A stretch of DNA of 64,000 nucleotides from assembly GCF_916618885.1 (NCBI RefSeq), contig NZ_CAKAKH010000002.1:124001-188000 (forward strand), read 5' to 3'. This document shows, piece by piece, positions 16,267 through 24,993 of the stretch; the first letter of the stretch is position 1; the number at the start of each line of letters is the position of its first letter. The DNA is from Marinilactibacillus sp. Marseille-P9653. Lineage in GTDB: Bacteria; Bacillota; Bacilli; Lactobacillales; Carnobacteriaceae_A. Below the pieces are notes generated by a model that saw only the letters and a list, made by a program, of their open reading frames with translations, did no database searches and was not told the DNA's origin. A program made the position numbers and the translations under genes.

Positions 16267-16296
16267 AGCCACAGTGCGCAATCTTATCGAAGCCAT
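16255..16296 (-). CDS. Leader peptide of the ABC-F gene (MASIRLRTVALNR)
   Basis: A 13-codon frame with a strong ribosome site GGGAGGG seven bases upstream (16304-16310). It contains Arg-Leu-Arg at 5-7. R/K-x-R/K motifs are where macrolide- and ketolide-bound ribosomes stall; the ErmDL leader has the same RLR. A sigma-A promoter lies just upstream and a hairpin plus terminator downstream. Together these make a translated attenuator. The stalling itself is inferred. Confidence 0.72.
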   Translation of the reverse strand: MASIRLRTVALNR

Positions 16297-16326
16297 TCTT
16301 CTTCCCTCCCCACTTTCATTATTTCT

Positions 16327-16355
16327 AGAATAGCAAATCTGATAGCGCTTTTCAA
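16327..16355 (-). promoter_or_regulatory. Promoter of the ABC-F leader transcript
   Basis: On the minus strand, TTGAAA (-35, 16350-16355), a 17-bp spacer and TATTCT (-10, 16327-16332). Transcription would begin about 10 bases before the leader peptide's ribosome site. Confidence 0.6.
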
Positions 16356-16479
16356 TGATTACTATTCCTTAACTATCCTCCGTCTCTACTCAGTTTGTTG
16401 AATTAATATTAAAATTATTTCTATTAAATGTCCTAAAAATGTAATAAAAATAACAAACATTCAATAGAAGGCATATAGT

Positions 16480-16508
16480 TTGTATAAAATCTCTATGCTC
16501 CTTATACT
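16480..16508 (+). promoter_or_regulatory. Candidate promoter of stress-protein paralogue 4
   Basis: TTGTAT (16480-16485), a 17-bp spacer, TATACT (16503-16508). The -35 is weak (3 of 6). Confidence 0.4.
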
Positions 16509-16553
16509 TGCCATATAACCAAATATTGCAACTATCAATAGGAGGAATTACAA

Positions 16554-17186
16554 ATGAGTCATTTTATCGAAGGAGTCTATTTAACCGTACAAGAATTAGA
16601 AAAAACAGTCGACACTTTGCTTACACAAGGATACGATAAAAAGGATATGACAATCGTTGCTAGTCATGACACTAAAGATGGATTAGACACAGACATTCCT
16701 GTTAGCGTATACGGAGATGGAGAGAAAGAAGAATCCATAATGGATAAAATCAAAGACGTCTTTTCTAGTTCAGATGAAAAGCATACAGACGATGCTGACC
16801 AGAAAATGCTAAGTAATTATGAAACTGAACTTAATAATGGACGTTTAATTTTACTAGTAGAAGAAAATGACAATGTGGTTCGCGAAACTTCTAACAAAAC
16901 AAATTCAACAAATTCATCAGATGCTCCAGTCGTTGACACAGTCAATCAAGGCGCGGATATCGTTGTGGATGAAGATGAACATACTTCTCCAAATCATTCC
17001 ATTACTCCTGCGGATCATCCGGATATTGATCCAACAGATCCCGCTCATAATAGTGGAACGAGTAATAACCCTAAGGCAGATACTCGTCCTGATCATGGAA
17101 CTCCGAGTCAAGATCATATATCTGTTGAACCAGGCAAAGCTTCAAGAGACTCTTCTGTAGATGATCCTAACCATTCTGGCCGCTAA
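16554..17186 (+). CDS. YflT-like general stress protein, paralogue 4
   Basis: A 210-residue paralogue of the genes at 11.3-12.9 kb: 'HFIEGVYLTVQELEKTVDTLLTQGYDKKDMTIVASHD', the 'SIMDKIKDVFSS' insert, and 'YETELNNGRLILLVEEND'. The tail of about 95 residues is rich in Asp, Pro, Ser, His and Asn and looks disordered. An AGGAGG site precedes ATG 16554. The 'DKIKDVF' segment shared with paralogues 2 and 5 could be a membrane- or partner-binding amphipathic helix; that is inference. Confidence 0.75.
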   Translation: MSHFIEGVYLTVQELEKTVDTLLTQGYDKKDMTIVASHDTKDGLDTDIPVSVYGDGEKEESIMDKIKDVFSSSDEKHTDDADQKMLSNYETELNNGRLILLVEENDNVVRETSNKTNSTNSSDAPVVDTVNQGADIVVDEDEHTSPNHSITPADHPDIDPTDPAHNSGTSNNPKADTRPDHGTPSQDHISVEPGKASRDSSVDDPNHSGR

Positions 17187-17326
17187 TCACTGACGATTTC
17201 CATATAATTTATAATAGAGATCAATCAACAAGCGTTTTATTTGAATCTATTCAGCCTAGTTCATATACTGATGGCGTACTCAAATTAATCATATATCTAT
17301 ATAAAATTAATAGGAGGAAACAAATC

Positions 17327-18271
17327 ATGACTAAATATGTTCAAGGAACTTACGTAACAGCAGAAGAAGCAAATACCGCGGTAGATTCACTGATTGCTCA
17401 AGGATATGATAGTAGTGATATTACTTTAGTATCTAATGGTACTACAAACAGTAACTTATCAACAAATGTTCATTCTAAAGTATATGGTAAAAGTGATACT
17501 GAAGATGAATCTTTCATGGACAAAGTAAAAGATGTGTTCACCGGTGAAACAAATGATTCTTCAAACAATACGACAGACTCTGAAAACGATGTATTGAACC
17601 GTTACACTGATGAAATCAATAATGGCCGAATCGTTGTTTTAGTAGAAGAAAATTCAGATGTGGATAGAGTATCAGATGAAGCTTCTCTTGAACCAGTTGG
17701 AGATACTACCGTAGATCCAACTATGGATAGCTCAGATGTTATCGTTGGATCAACAACTGACCCAGCAATAGACCCTACCGTAGATCCAACGCTCGACACA
17801 ACAAATGAAGCAGCTCTGAATTCAGTAGATCGCACACCTGAAGTGGATGCTACAAGTACTGACTCAAGTAAAGAAAAAATTCAACTTCAAGAAGAGCAAG
17901 TAGATGTAGATACAAACGAAGTACAAACTGGCGAAGTACATGTTCAGAAAAACGTAACGGAAGATACAAAAACGATTGAAGTTCCCGTTAAACATGAAGA
18001 AGTTACTGTTGAAAAACATGCTGTAACAGATGGTAAACCTGCAGAAAACACTTTAGATGATAACGAAGACATTTCAATCCCAGTTACAGAAGAACAAATC
18101 GAAGTCACTAAACATCCTGTCGTTACAGACGAAGTCGTCATCAACAAAGAAACAAAAGAAGATACTAAACAAGTATCTGAAACTGTTCGTAAAGAAGATG
18201 TTGACATCAACACAGATGGAAACGTTGATGTTGAAGACGAAAAAAATGACGGATTTAACAACCGTCCATAA
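17327..18271 (+). CDS. YflT-like stress protein fused to a DUF2382 (YsnF/AvaK-like) domain, paralogue 5
   Basis: The longest of the five (314 residues). Residues 1-115 are the same N-terminal domain ('KYVQGTYVTAEEANTAVDSLIAQGYDSSDITLVSNG', 'SFMDKVKDVFTGE', 'YTDEINNGRIVVLVEEN'). A Thr/Asp-Pro repeat region follows ('DPTVDPT' units, about 130-165). From about 185 on comes a DUF2382 domain: 'IQLQEEQVDVDTNEVQTGEVHVQKNV', 'IEVPVKHEEVTVEKHAV', and 'DISIPVTEEQIEVTKHPVVTDEVVI'. That domain is typical of stress proteins such as YsnF. AGGAGG precedes ATG 17327, and a perfect terminator follows. Confidence 0.82.
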   Translation: MTKYVQGTYVTAEEANTAVDSLIAQGYDSSDITLVSNGTTNSNLSTNVHSKVYGKSDTEDESFMDKVKDVFTGETNDSSNNTTDSENDVLNRYTDEINNGRIVVLVEENSDVDRVSDEASLEPVGDTTVDPTMDSSDVIVGSTTDPAIDPTVDPTLDTTNEAALNSVDRTPEVDATSTDSSKEKIQLQEEQVDVDTNEVQTGEVHVQKNVTEDTKTIEVPVKHEEVTVEKHAVTDGKPAENTLDDNEDISIPVTEEQIEVTKHPVVTDEVVINKETKEDTKQVSETVRKEDVDINTDGNVDVEDEKNDGFNNRP

Positions 18272-18283
18272 AACAATCAATTT

Positions 18284-18320
18284 TGACTGAAGCAGTAATC
18301 TTACTGCTTCAGTTTTTTTA
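18284..18320 (+). terminator. Terminator of stress-protein paralogue 5
   Basis: A perfect 13-bp stem (ACTGAAGCAGTAA / TTACTGCTTCAGT) with a T7 run. Confidence 0.9.
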
Positions 18321-18336
18321 CGTATTTTGAAAATAG

Positions 18337-18376
18337 AAAAAAGGAAGGAGACTTGAATACGTCTCCTTCCTTTTTC
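18337..18376 (-). terminator. Terminator of the flavin oxidoreductase gene
   Basis: A perfect 15-bp stem (AAAAAGGAAGGAGAC / GTCTCCTTCCTTTTT) around an 8-base loop. T-run on the minus strand. Confidence 0.85.
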
Positions 18377-18389
18377 AGCTCTAATTCTT

Positions 18390-19385
18390 TTAAAGCATTT
18401 CCTTAGCTAACAATCGGTACGCATTTAATCTTTGTTCTTGAGAATGCGCAATACTGCAGATCATTGCTTCTTGGAATCCATATTCTTCTGCATCCTGACG
18501 TAACTTATCTGCTACTTCTTTTGCTGTTCCGACCAGATGAATCTGACGATTCGTTTGAATCCCAACTTTTTCTTCTTCAGACAATTGATAATCTTTCGCT
18601 TCTTCAGGTGACATCAACTGTTCCATTCTACCTTGAGCTAAATGAATGCGCGCAATATCTTGAGGTTTTGCCTGATATTCTGCTTCTTCTTTTGTTTCAG
18701 CTACCGTCACTAGATAGGCTACATTGATTTCAGGTTTTTCCATAAAAGCGGAAGGTTTGAAGTGATATCTATATAACTCAAAGATTTCTTTACGCATAGA
18801 TCCCAGCATAAAGAATTGAGCAAATGAATACCCCATACCTCTACGTCCTGCTTCAATCGCACTGTTCCCACTAGATCCCAGTAACCATGACTCTGGCAAT
18901 ACAACCTTTTGAGGCGTCGCAATCGTATGCTTATATAATAACTCTTCTGGTACTTCGTCTTTCATTAACGTCAACGTTGTATCCAGTTTTTCATATAAAT
19001 GATCAAAATTCGGATTATTTCCTTGAGATAAAGCGTAAATGGATCGCTGATCCCCACCTGGCGCACGGCCTACTCCGAAATCAATTCTACCTGGTGCAAG
19101 TGCGCTCAAGGTTTTAAATACTTCTGCCATTTTTAAAGGTGAATAATGCATAATCATCGTGCCACCAGTACCTAAGCGGATGCGATTTGTTTTAGCTGCG
19201 ATATAAGCCGTGATGATTTCTGGTGCTGAACTTGCAAATGCATCACTTCCATGGTGTTCTGCAAGCCACATACGGTCATAGCCTAGTTCTTCCGCAACTT
19301 GTGCAAGTTCTACAGCATACTCTAGCGCGTTTTGTGGCATTTTCCCACCTGTAATTGGTGCTTGGTCCAATACACTTAATCTCAT
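18390..19385 (-). CDS. LLM-class flavin-dependent oxidoreductase (bacterial luciferase-like)
   Basis: A luciferase-like monooxygenase of about 331 residues, the FMN-dependent single-component type (YhbW/MsnO8-like). Family landmarks are 'LSVLDQAPI' at the start, 'YDRMWLAEHHG', 'IRLGTGGTMIMHYSPLKMAE', 'GRIDFGVGRAPGGD' and 'LLGSSGNSA'. TTG 19397 could extend it by four codons, but ATG 19385 has better spacing from AGAGAGG. It is monocistronic. Substrate unknown; no matching flavin reductase is adjacent. Confidence 0.85.
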   Translation of the reverse strand: MRLSVLDQAPITGGKMPQNALEYAVELAQVAEELGYDRMWLAEHHGSDAFASSAPEIITAYIAAKTNRIRLGTGGTMIMHYSPLKMAEVFKTLSALAPGRIDFGVGRAPGGDQRSIYALSQGNNPNFDHLYEKLDTTLTLMKDEVPEELLYKHTIATPQKVVLPESWLLGSSGNSAIEAGRRGMGYSFAQFFMLGSMRKEIFELYRYHFKPSAFMEKPEINVAYLVTVAETKEEAEYQAKPQDIARIHLAQGRMEQLMSPEEAKDYQLSEEEKVGIQTNRQIHLVGTAKEVADKLRQDAEEYGFQEAMICSIAHSQEQRLNAYRLLAKEML

Positions 19386-19531
19386 TCTTTTAAACAACCT
19401 CTCTTTTTACTTACTTTTAGTATACCATCAAATGAAGGATCATTCATAGGGAATGGATTAGACTCACGTAAGAACCAGGAGTAGATTTATTAGAAAAAGG
19501 ATTTCCTCTTATAACCAATCCATTAAATTGA

Positions 19532-20278
19532 TCAGTTACTTAAGCTCATTTCATCTACAAAAAACGCTGTGATCATTTCCATTGTAGTCACTTTGACAAG
19601 ATGTTTTTCATCTTCATTTACAAACGTCAGATTTGCATCTGGATTCTCCGCAACAAATTCTGCCGCATCGCTATACGGTACGACTTTATCTTCTATTCCG
19701 TGCCAAAACAACATTGGTCTACCGGCTAACGTTTCGGGTCTTAAAGACAGATCATAAAACGGAATCCATGCTAACAAATTTTTATAGTCTTCTGGAACAT
19801 ATCTACCTGCTTCAGTAGCATACTCATAAATTCGTTCTCGATAATGAACGGGTTTGGGAGAACCCATTACACAAGCAGCTGTTTTAATTTCTGGATGATT
19901 CGTCATCAATGCACAAGTCGTAATCCCCCCCATAGAAACACCACCTACCCCAATTCGATCATCCGCTAATCCTAGTTTTTTGAAATGATTAATCAGAGAT
20001 CCAAACTCAAAGAGATTCGCTTGAATACTCTGCCAGAAAGTCAACGAAGGCACTTGAATGATAGGCTGTTTCCGCTCTCCATGATTTGCTGCGTCCGGCA
20101 ATAATACTCTAAACCCCGCTTCTGCTAATTTACGTCCTTGCGTTAGGACCAATTCTTTGGATGACTGCCATCCATGGTAATAAATGATTAATGGCCGTAA
20201 TTGGTTTCTTTTCTCTCTTTCTACAACTTCAAGTATTGGAACATTTCCGATACTTCTTTTTCTGATCATCAATTTCAT
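19532..20278 (-). CDS. Alpha/beta hydrolase (YitV-like esterase/peptidase family)
   Basis: A 248-residue cytosolic serine hydrolase. The nucleophile sits in 'GGVSMGGI' (GxSxG), the acid in 'HGIEDKVVPY', and the catalytic His in 'DEKHLVK'. The oxyanion-hole segment 'IIYYHGWQSSKE' near the N-terminus is typical of the Bacillus YitV group within the prolyl-oligopeptidase-like hydrolases. GAGGTGG precedes ATG 20278. No signal peptide. Single gene; the natural substrate is unknown, with short-chain ester activity the safest guess. Confidence 0.82.
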   Translation of the reverse strand: MKLMIRKRSIGNVPILEVVEREKRNQLRPLIIYYHGWQSSKELVLTQGRKLAEAGFRVLLPDAANHGERKQPIIQVPSLTFWQSIQANLFEFGSLINHFKKLGLADDRIGVGGVSMGGITTCALMTNHPEIKTAACVMGSPKPVHYRERIYEYATEAGRYVPEDYKNLLAWIPFYDLSLRPETLAGRPMLFWHGIEDKVVPYSDAAEFVAENPDANLTFVNEDEKHLVKVTTMEMITAFFVDEMSLSN

Positions 20279-20539
20279 ATTGTTCCACCTCGATTATAAG
20301 AATACAGTAAACAATTGGCTTAGAACAGTTTAGCGTTCTAAAATCCAAAGTTTTTTTATACTTGTATGAGAAACTCCTCACTCTAACTAAAATTCATAGA
20401 ATATATTTTGATGTGGGTAATTATTTATGATAGGCTAGTAAAATCTGTGTAACCACTTATCAGATGTACGATAAAAAAGCGACTTTCCTGAGGATTCAAC
20501 ATCCTTAGTTTAACGAAGCACAACTCACTGGAGGAAACG

Positions 20540-21433
20540 ATGAAAAAAGCATCATTCAGGTTTCTCTCTCTTACGGCTCTTTCCTTACTTATGGCTGCCT
20601 GTGGAGATAGAAAACCCCGAGAAGAAATGAATCTTGGAGAACAAATGGACTTTACGATTACTGGAATGGAACCTGGATCCGGTATCGCTGAAACATCTCG
20701 AAAAGCACTAGCAGCATACGATAACTTAGAGGGCTGGGAAATTCATGAAAGCTCAACTGCAGGTATGCTTATTGCATTAGATCAGGCTACGAAACGCAAG
20801 GAGCCTGTAATTATTACGGGGTGGGCACCACATTTTATATTTGAAACTTATGACATCAAGTTCTTAGAAGATCCAAAAAATGTTCTTGGAGATGCCGAGG
20901 ATATCCATACGATGGCACGCCTTGGTTTAAAAGAAGACAAACCAGAAGCTTATGCTTTTCTGGAAAACTTCAACTGGACCGTTGAAGATATGCAGGCTGT
21001 TATGGTCGACGCTATCGACGTAGAATTTGAGGAAGCATCTGAAACTTGGATTGAAGAGAATCGAGACATGGTGGAAAGCTGGACTGAAGGCATCGATCAT
21101 GTAGATGGAGAGTCTTTTAATCTTGTCTCTTTCCCTTGGGATACAGAGCGCGCTTCCAGTCATGTTGTCGAAGCTGTCCTAGAAGAATTAGGTTACAAGG
21201 TTACGACGACTAATGTTGATCCCGCGATCATGTTCAAGGCTCTCGCTGCTGGAGAAACAGATGCAACGGTCGCTGTCTGGTTACCAACGACTCAAGCGCC
21301 TTTAATCAAAGAGTATGCCGGTCAATTGGATGACTTGGGTGTTAACCTTCATGGTACTCAAGTTGGTTACATTGTCCCTGCTTATATGGATATCGATTCT
21401 ATAGAAGATTTACCCGCATATGTAGAAGAATAA
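20540..21433 (+). CDS. Glycine betaine/carnitine/choline-binding lipoprotein (OpuAC/ProX type)
   Basis: A 297-residue ABC substrate-binding protein with a lipoprotein signal peptide; the lipobox LMAAC places the lipidated Cys at about 21. Domain hallmarks of the OpuAC family are 'IVITGWAPHFIFETYDIKFLEDP' and 'ATVAVWLPTTQ', where Trp residues build the aromatic cage for quaternary amines. No permease or ATPase gene is adjacent, so it must feed a transporter encoded elsewhere. It has GGAGG before ATG 20540 and a terminator after it. A BCCT carrier at 41 kb is a second osmolyte-uptake candidate in this window. Confidence 0.85.
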   Translation: MKKASFRFLSLTALSLLMAACGDRKPREEMNLGEQMDFTITGMEPGSGIAETSRKALAAYDNLEGWEIHESSTAGMLIALDQATKRKEPVIITGWAPHFIFETYDIKFLEDPKNVLGDAEDIHTMARLGLKEDKPEAYAFLENFNWTVEDMQAVMVDAIDVEFEEASETWIEENRDMVESWTEGIDHVDGESFNLVSFPWDTERASSHVVEAVLEELGYKVTTTNVDPAIMFKALAAGETDATVAVWLPTTQAPLIKEYAGQLDDLGVNLHGTQVGYIVPAYMDIDSIEDLPAYVEE

Positions 21434-21446
21434 TCTTATTTAATCG

Positions 21447-21482
21447 AGAAGGCCTAGTGAACATACTCACTAGGCCTTTTTT
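21447..21482 (+). terminator. Terminator of the betaine-binding protein gene
   Basis: A perfect 12-bp stem (AAGGCCTAGTGA / TCACTAGGCCTT) with a T-run. Confidence 0.9.
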
Positions 21483-21598
21483 AGCACGCTCGTTTAGTAT
21501 TCTATCCTAGTTCCATGTAAACAATTTAATTTCACAAGGTCTTTCGGTTGGTTTTTTAGACAACTTTTTACATAATAGTACTAAGGAGCTGATTTTAA

Positions 21599-23002
21599 GT
21601 GAAAGAACAAACCCTTTATTATAATGGAGATTGGCAAAAAGCCCAATCAACCGATTATACAGAAGTTATCAACCCAACAACTGAAGAAACGATTGGAAAA
21701 GTCGTTAACGCTAACCAGAAGGACGTTGATTTGGCTGTTGCTTCAGCTAAATTCGCGTTCAAAGAATGGAATCAGACGAATCCTGATGTTAGAGCAGATT
21801 ATGTAGAAAAATTGTTGAATGGTATAAAAGAACGTAAACAAGATCTTATGGATATTATGATCAAAGAATTAGGTACTTCTCATGTCTTTGCTGATAGCAC
21901 TCAAGTTGGTTTAGCTGTCGCAGAAATGTCAGCAACTATTGAAGAAATCAGAAATTATGATTTTGAAGAAGATGTAGACAATGCCACTGTCATCAAAGAA
22001 GGTTTTGGTGTCGTTGCTTGTATTACACCATGGAATTATCCACTAAATCAAATTCAAAGAAAAATTACTCCTGCCTTGCTTGCAGGAAATACGGTAGTTG
22101 TTAAGCCACCAAACTTAACGCCAATGACGGCTTTACTTCTAGCAGATATCGCGCATGAGGTTGGTTTCCCTAAAGGTGTATTCAACTTGATCACAGGAAA
22201 CGGGAGTGAAACAGGCGATTACCTTACAGGTCACCCTGACGTTTCTGTGATCTCGTTCACTGGGTCAACTAAAGTCGGATCAAGCTTGTATGAAAAAGCT
22301 AAAACCAATATCAAAAAATTGGTCCTCGAACTAGGCGGTAAGTCTCCTATGGTTTATCTTAAAGGTGGAGACCTTGAATTGGCTGTTAAAAATGCAGCGG
22401 ACACTGTACTGCATAACCAAGGTCAAACGTGTTCTGCATTAACACGACTTTTTGTACCTAAAGATGAACTTGAACGTACAAAAGAAGTCATCAAAGACTA
22501 CTATAAGGACATCAAAATTGGAGATCCAGCAGAAGAGGATACCATCGTTGGGCCATTAGTTTCAGAAGGTCAAATGGAAACGGTATTGGATTATATCGAA
22601 AAAGGTAAAAAAGAAGGCGCAGAAGTCCTAATTGGTGGCAACAAAATGGACCGTAAAGGGTATTACGTTGAACCCACGGTCTTCGTTAATGTTACCAACG
22701 ATATGACAATAGCCCAAGAAGAAATCTTTGGACCTGTACTCGTTGTGATTACCTATGATTCCGTTGAGGAAGCGATCGAGCTTGCTAACGATTCTATCTA
22801 CGGATTATCCGGTGGAGTTGTTGGACCCGAAGAAGAAGCTGTTAAAGTCGCTCGTCAGTTGCGTACAGGTAACATCGCAATTAACGACGCAGAACGCTCA
22901 CCTAAAGCACCATTTGGTGGTTACAAACAGTCTGGTTTCGGTCGAGAAAACGGCCTTTACGGCGTTGAAGACTACTTCGAAATCAAAGCGATTTTCAGAT
23001 AA
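21599..23002 (+). CDS. NAD(P)-dependent aldehyde dehydrogenase
   Basis: A 467-residue aldehyde dehydrogenase starting at GTG 21599, ten bases after AAGGAG. Catalytic features are the general base in 'LELGGKSP', the nucleophile Cys in 'NQGQTCSA', the cofactor segment 'ITPWNYPLNQ' with 'FTGSTKVG', and 'GPVLVVITYD'. The slightly short N-terminus is usual for this group (B. subtilis DhaS/YfmT types). Substrate is not clear. It converges with an amine oxidase gene, with a shared terminator between them; an amine-to-aldehyde-to-acid route is possible but not shown. Confidence 0.88.
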   Translation: MKEQTLYYNGDWQKAQSTDYTEVINPTTEETIGKVVNANQKDVDLAVASAKFAFKEWNQTNPDVRADYVEKLLNGIKERKQDLMDIMIKELGTSHVFADSTQVGLAVAEMSATIEEIRNYDFEEDVDNATVIKEGFGVVACITPWNYPLNQIQRKITPALLAGNTVVVKPPNLTPMTALLLADIAHEVGFPKGVFNLITGNGSETGDYLTGHPDVSVISFTGSTKVGSSLYEKAKTNIKKLVLELGGKSPMVYLKGGDLELAVKNAADTVLHNQGQTCSALTRLFVPKDELERTKEVIKDYYKDIKIGDPAEEDTIVGPLVSEGQMETVLDYIEKGKKEGAEVLIGGNKMDRKGYYVEPTVFVNVTNDMTIAQEEIFGPVLVVITYDSVEEAIELANDSIYGLSGGVVGPEEEAVKVARQLRTGNIAINDAERSPKAPFGGYKQSGFGRENGLYGVEDYFEIKAIFR

Positions 23003-23019
23003 ATCGGATTTATAATAGA

Positions 23020-23062
23020 AGAACCCGAGTTGCGTGTATTTACACAACTCGGGTTCTTCTAT
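23020..23062. terminator. Bidirectional terminator between aldehyde dehydrogenase and amine oxidase genes
   Basis: A long near-perfect stem (AGAACCCGAGTTG / CAACTCGGGTTCT plus inner pairs) with A/T-rich flanks on both sides. Confidence 0.85.
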
Positions 23063-23070
23063 TATATTTT

Positions 23071-24351
23071 TTACTCAATAAGCTCTTTTAGTAATTGTCT
23101 AACTGCATATTTTCCTGATAGAACAGCGCCTTCCATAAATTGAGGAAACGCTGGGGCTAATTCGGTACTGGCAAATACGATGTTTTGGTAGGGTTCTTTC
23201 AGTGTATGTTTTGCATCGAGAGCTCCTCCATAATGCGTGATACCACCATAACCTCCACCATAGTAAGGCGAATCCACCCATACTTTCTCTTCTATCGACT
23301 TGTAATCCTCGACACGCTCGCCCAAAACTTGCGCTAAACGATTGACTGCAAATTCTATTCTTTCATCATGTGATACGCGCGTAAGTTCAATCGCTTTATC
23401 GCCACCAACAAACATGGTCAAGCGATTTTCTCCTAGTTTCTTAGAAGATTCCATTACATTGACGCCTTCTTCTTCTCCAAACAAAACCCCAAACAACTTC
23501 TTCTTTTCACCATTGATTGTGATTTCACGCCAGAAGGGCTCTTCATAGGTAAAGGTTAACTTGATAACTGCCCCATCTATAAAACTATTCAGTGCAGGCT
23601 GAAATTTCTCTTTAAGTCTTTCACTAAACTGAATACGACGTGCTACAGTAGGTGGAACAGCGACAATCACAGCTTTTGTTTTAAAGGTCTGTCCTGTTTT
23701 CGATAAGACAGCATAGCCATCTTCCACTTCGCTAATTTCTTTGACAGGCTCTTCAAACAAAAGATTCGCCTTTGATATATCTACTAGATGGTCAATCACC
23801 TGACTCAAAGGACCCGAAGCTTGATATTTCACTTCATCTTCTTCCAGCGTGATATTTCCAATTAACCGCTTCAGTGCTTTTGGATTAATGTAATCGCTAC
23901 TTACTGTAAATTCCGAAGCCACTAAACTCTTCATTGCTTTCGCTTCAACTTCATCTTCGATAGCCTCATCCACGACTTCAGATAAAGTATGGTTTTTTCT
24001 GAATGAACGATCTTCCAATAATTTTGCGTGATGATCAAAATCAATATGACCGACTTCATCTTTTGTTTCATTGATAATAATAGCGTCTTCTACTATATAC
24101 GTATCGTCTAGTTTCATACCCGATTCTTTGATTAGCTGAACCATCTCAGTCATATCATCATTAACAAACTGAGCACCCAGTTCAACGTAACTTGAGCGAT
24201 CTTCTGAGACTTTCGACTGTACTTTTCCCCCAGCTCGATCAGTTGCTTCAAGAAGTTTATACGATAATCCTTTTTCTTTTAAAGATCTAGCAGCGGATAG
24301 GCCAGCTAGTCCAGCGCCAATCACTATGACGTCCAATTGTTCCTGATTCAT
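23071..24351 (-). CDS. Flavin-containing amine oxidase family protein
   Basis: A 426-residue FAD enzyme. The dinucleotide motif 'VIGAGLAGLSAARSL' is at about 10-24, followed by 'LEATDRAGGKVQS' and a C-terminal FAD segment 'IVFASTELAPAFPQFMEGAVLSGKYA'. It has the monoamine-oxidase-like fold, with no signal peptide, so it acts in the cytosol. Members oxidise amines or related compounds such as polyamines, amino acids and carotenoid precursors; this one cannot be resolved. ATG 24351 follows a GGAGTGG-like ribosome site. Single gene on the minus strand. Confidence 0.85.
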   Translation of the reverse strand: MNQEQLDVIVIGAGLAGLSAARSLKEKGLSYKLLEATDRAGGKVQSKVSEDRSSYVELGAQFVNDDMTEMVQLIKESGMKLDDTYIVEDAIIINETKDEVGHIDFDHHAKLLEDRSFRKNHTLSEVVDEAIEDEVEAKAMKSLVASEFTVSSDYINPKALKRLIGNITLEEDEVKYQASGPLSQVIDHLVDISKANLLFEEPVKEISEVEDGYAVLSKTGQTFKTKAVIVAVPPTVARRIQFSERLKEKFQPALNSFIDGAVIKLTFTYEEPFWREITINGEKKKLFGVLFGEEEGVNVMESSKKLGENRLTMFVGGDKAIELTRVSHDERIEFAVNRLAQVLGERVEDYKSIEEKVWVDSPYYGGGYGGITHYGGALDAKHTLKEPYQNIVFASTELAPAFPQFMEGAVLSGKYAVRQLLKELIE

Positions 24352-24505
24352 CTTTCCACTCCTATAACAGGTTTTATTTAATCAACTCCAAGACTATCAA
24401 GTTCCCACTACTAAAGCAAAAAGAAAGACTTTGGTTGTTATTTGCCTATTACTGTTGTATTGAAGAATCATTTCATTGTTAGACACATTATCTTGCTAGT
24501 CATAA

Positions 24506-24913
24506 TTAATATTTATTCCACAAAGTTCTTGTTAGTATATATTCTTCCAGTGTCCAATCTTTCTGGTTCAATCGTTTCTTTTGTTCCTTATCTAAATTGA
24601 TAATAGACTCTAATTGGTCTTCGAGCAGCTCTTCGTCTTGCAAGCTCAAACTACCAATGTTAACGAAATCTAAAATCGCATGTTTACTTATCCTACGCTT
24701 AATATAGTCGATTGATTCAATCAAAAAGTAATCCGCAAGTACGATATCTGATTCAATAAGTTCATAGACATTTTGATCTTCCAACTCAATGTAAGATAAT
24801 TGAATAGTATTCTTATACATGTTCTGATTATAATTTTCGCACAATCTCTTCAGTTTACTGCTCCCAGGTGAATTTTTTGTTGTTAATAATATAACGAGAT
24901 ATTGTTTTAACAA
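24506..24913 (-). CDS. Hypothetical protein, 135 residues
   Basis: Not recognised. Start TTG 24913 follows a strong AAGGAGG at the right spacing, which supports a real gene. The product is soluble, with a strand-rich N-terminus ('KQYLVILLTT') and an acidic, helical C-terminal half rich in Glu, Asp and Leu ('SLQDEELLEDQLESIINLDKEQKKRL'). No cysteine cluster, membrane helix or known motif stands out. It is separated by 80 bases from the acetyltransferase upstream on the same strand and could be co-transcribed with it. Confidence 0.6.
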   Translation of the reverse strand: MLKQYLVILLTTKNSPGSSKLKRLCENYNQNMYKNTIQLSYIELEDQNVYELIESDIVLADYFLIESIDYIKRRISKHAILDFVNIGSLSLQDEELLEDQLESIINLDKEQKKRLNQKDWTLEEYILTRTLWNKY

Positions 24914-24993
24914 GCTGGCTACCTCCTTAAAATTCTAAAGTACGTTTATACTTTACACCTTAAAGTTGCCTTTAAGGCAAGTAGGCATGTCAT

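Noticed and set aside
17944-18276. Ser/Thr/Val-rich frame opposite the DUF2382 region
   Set aside because: Antisense shadow of a biased coding sequence; no start signal.
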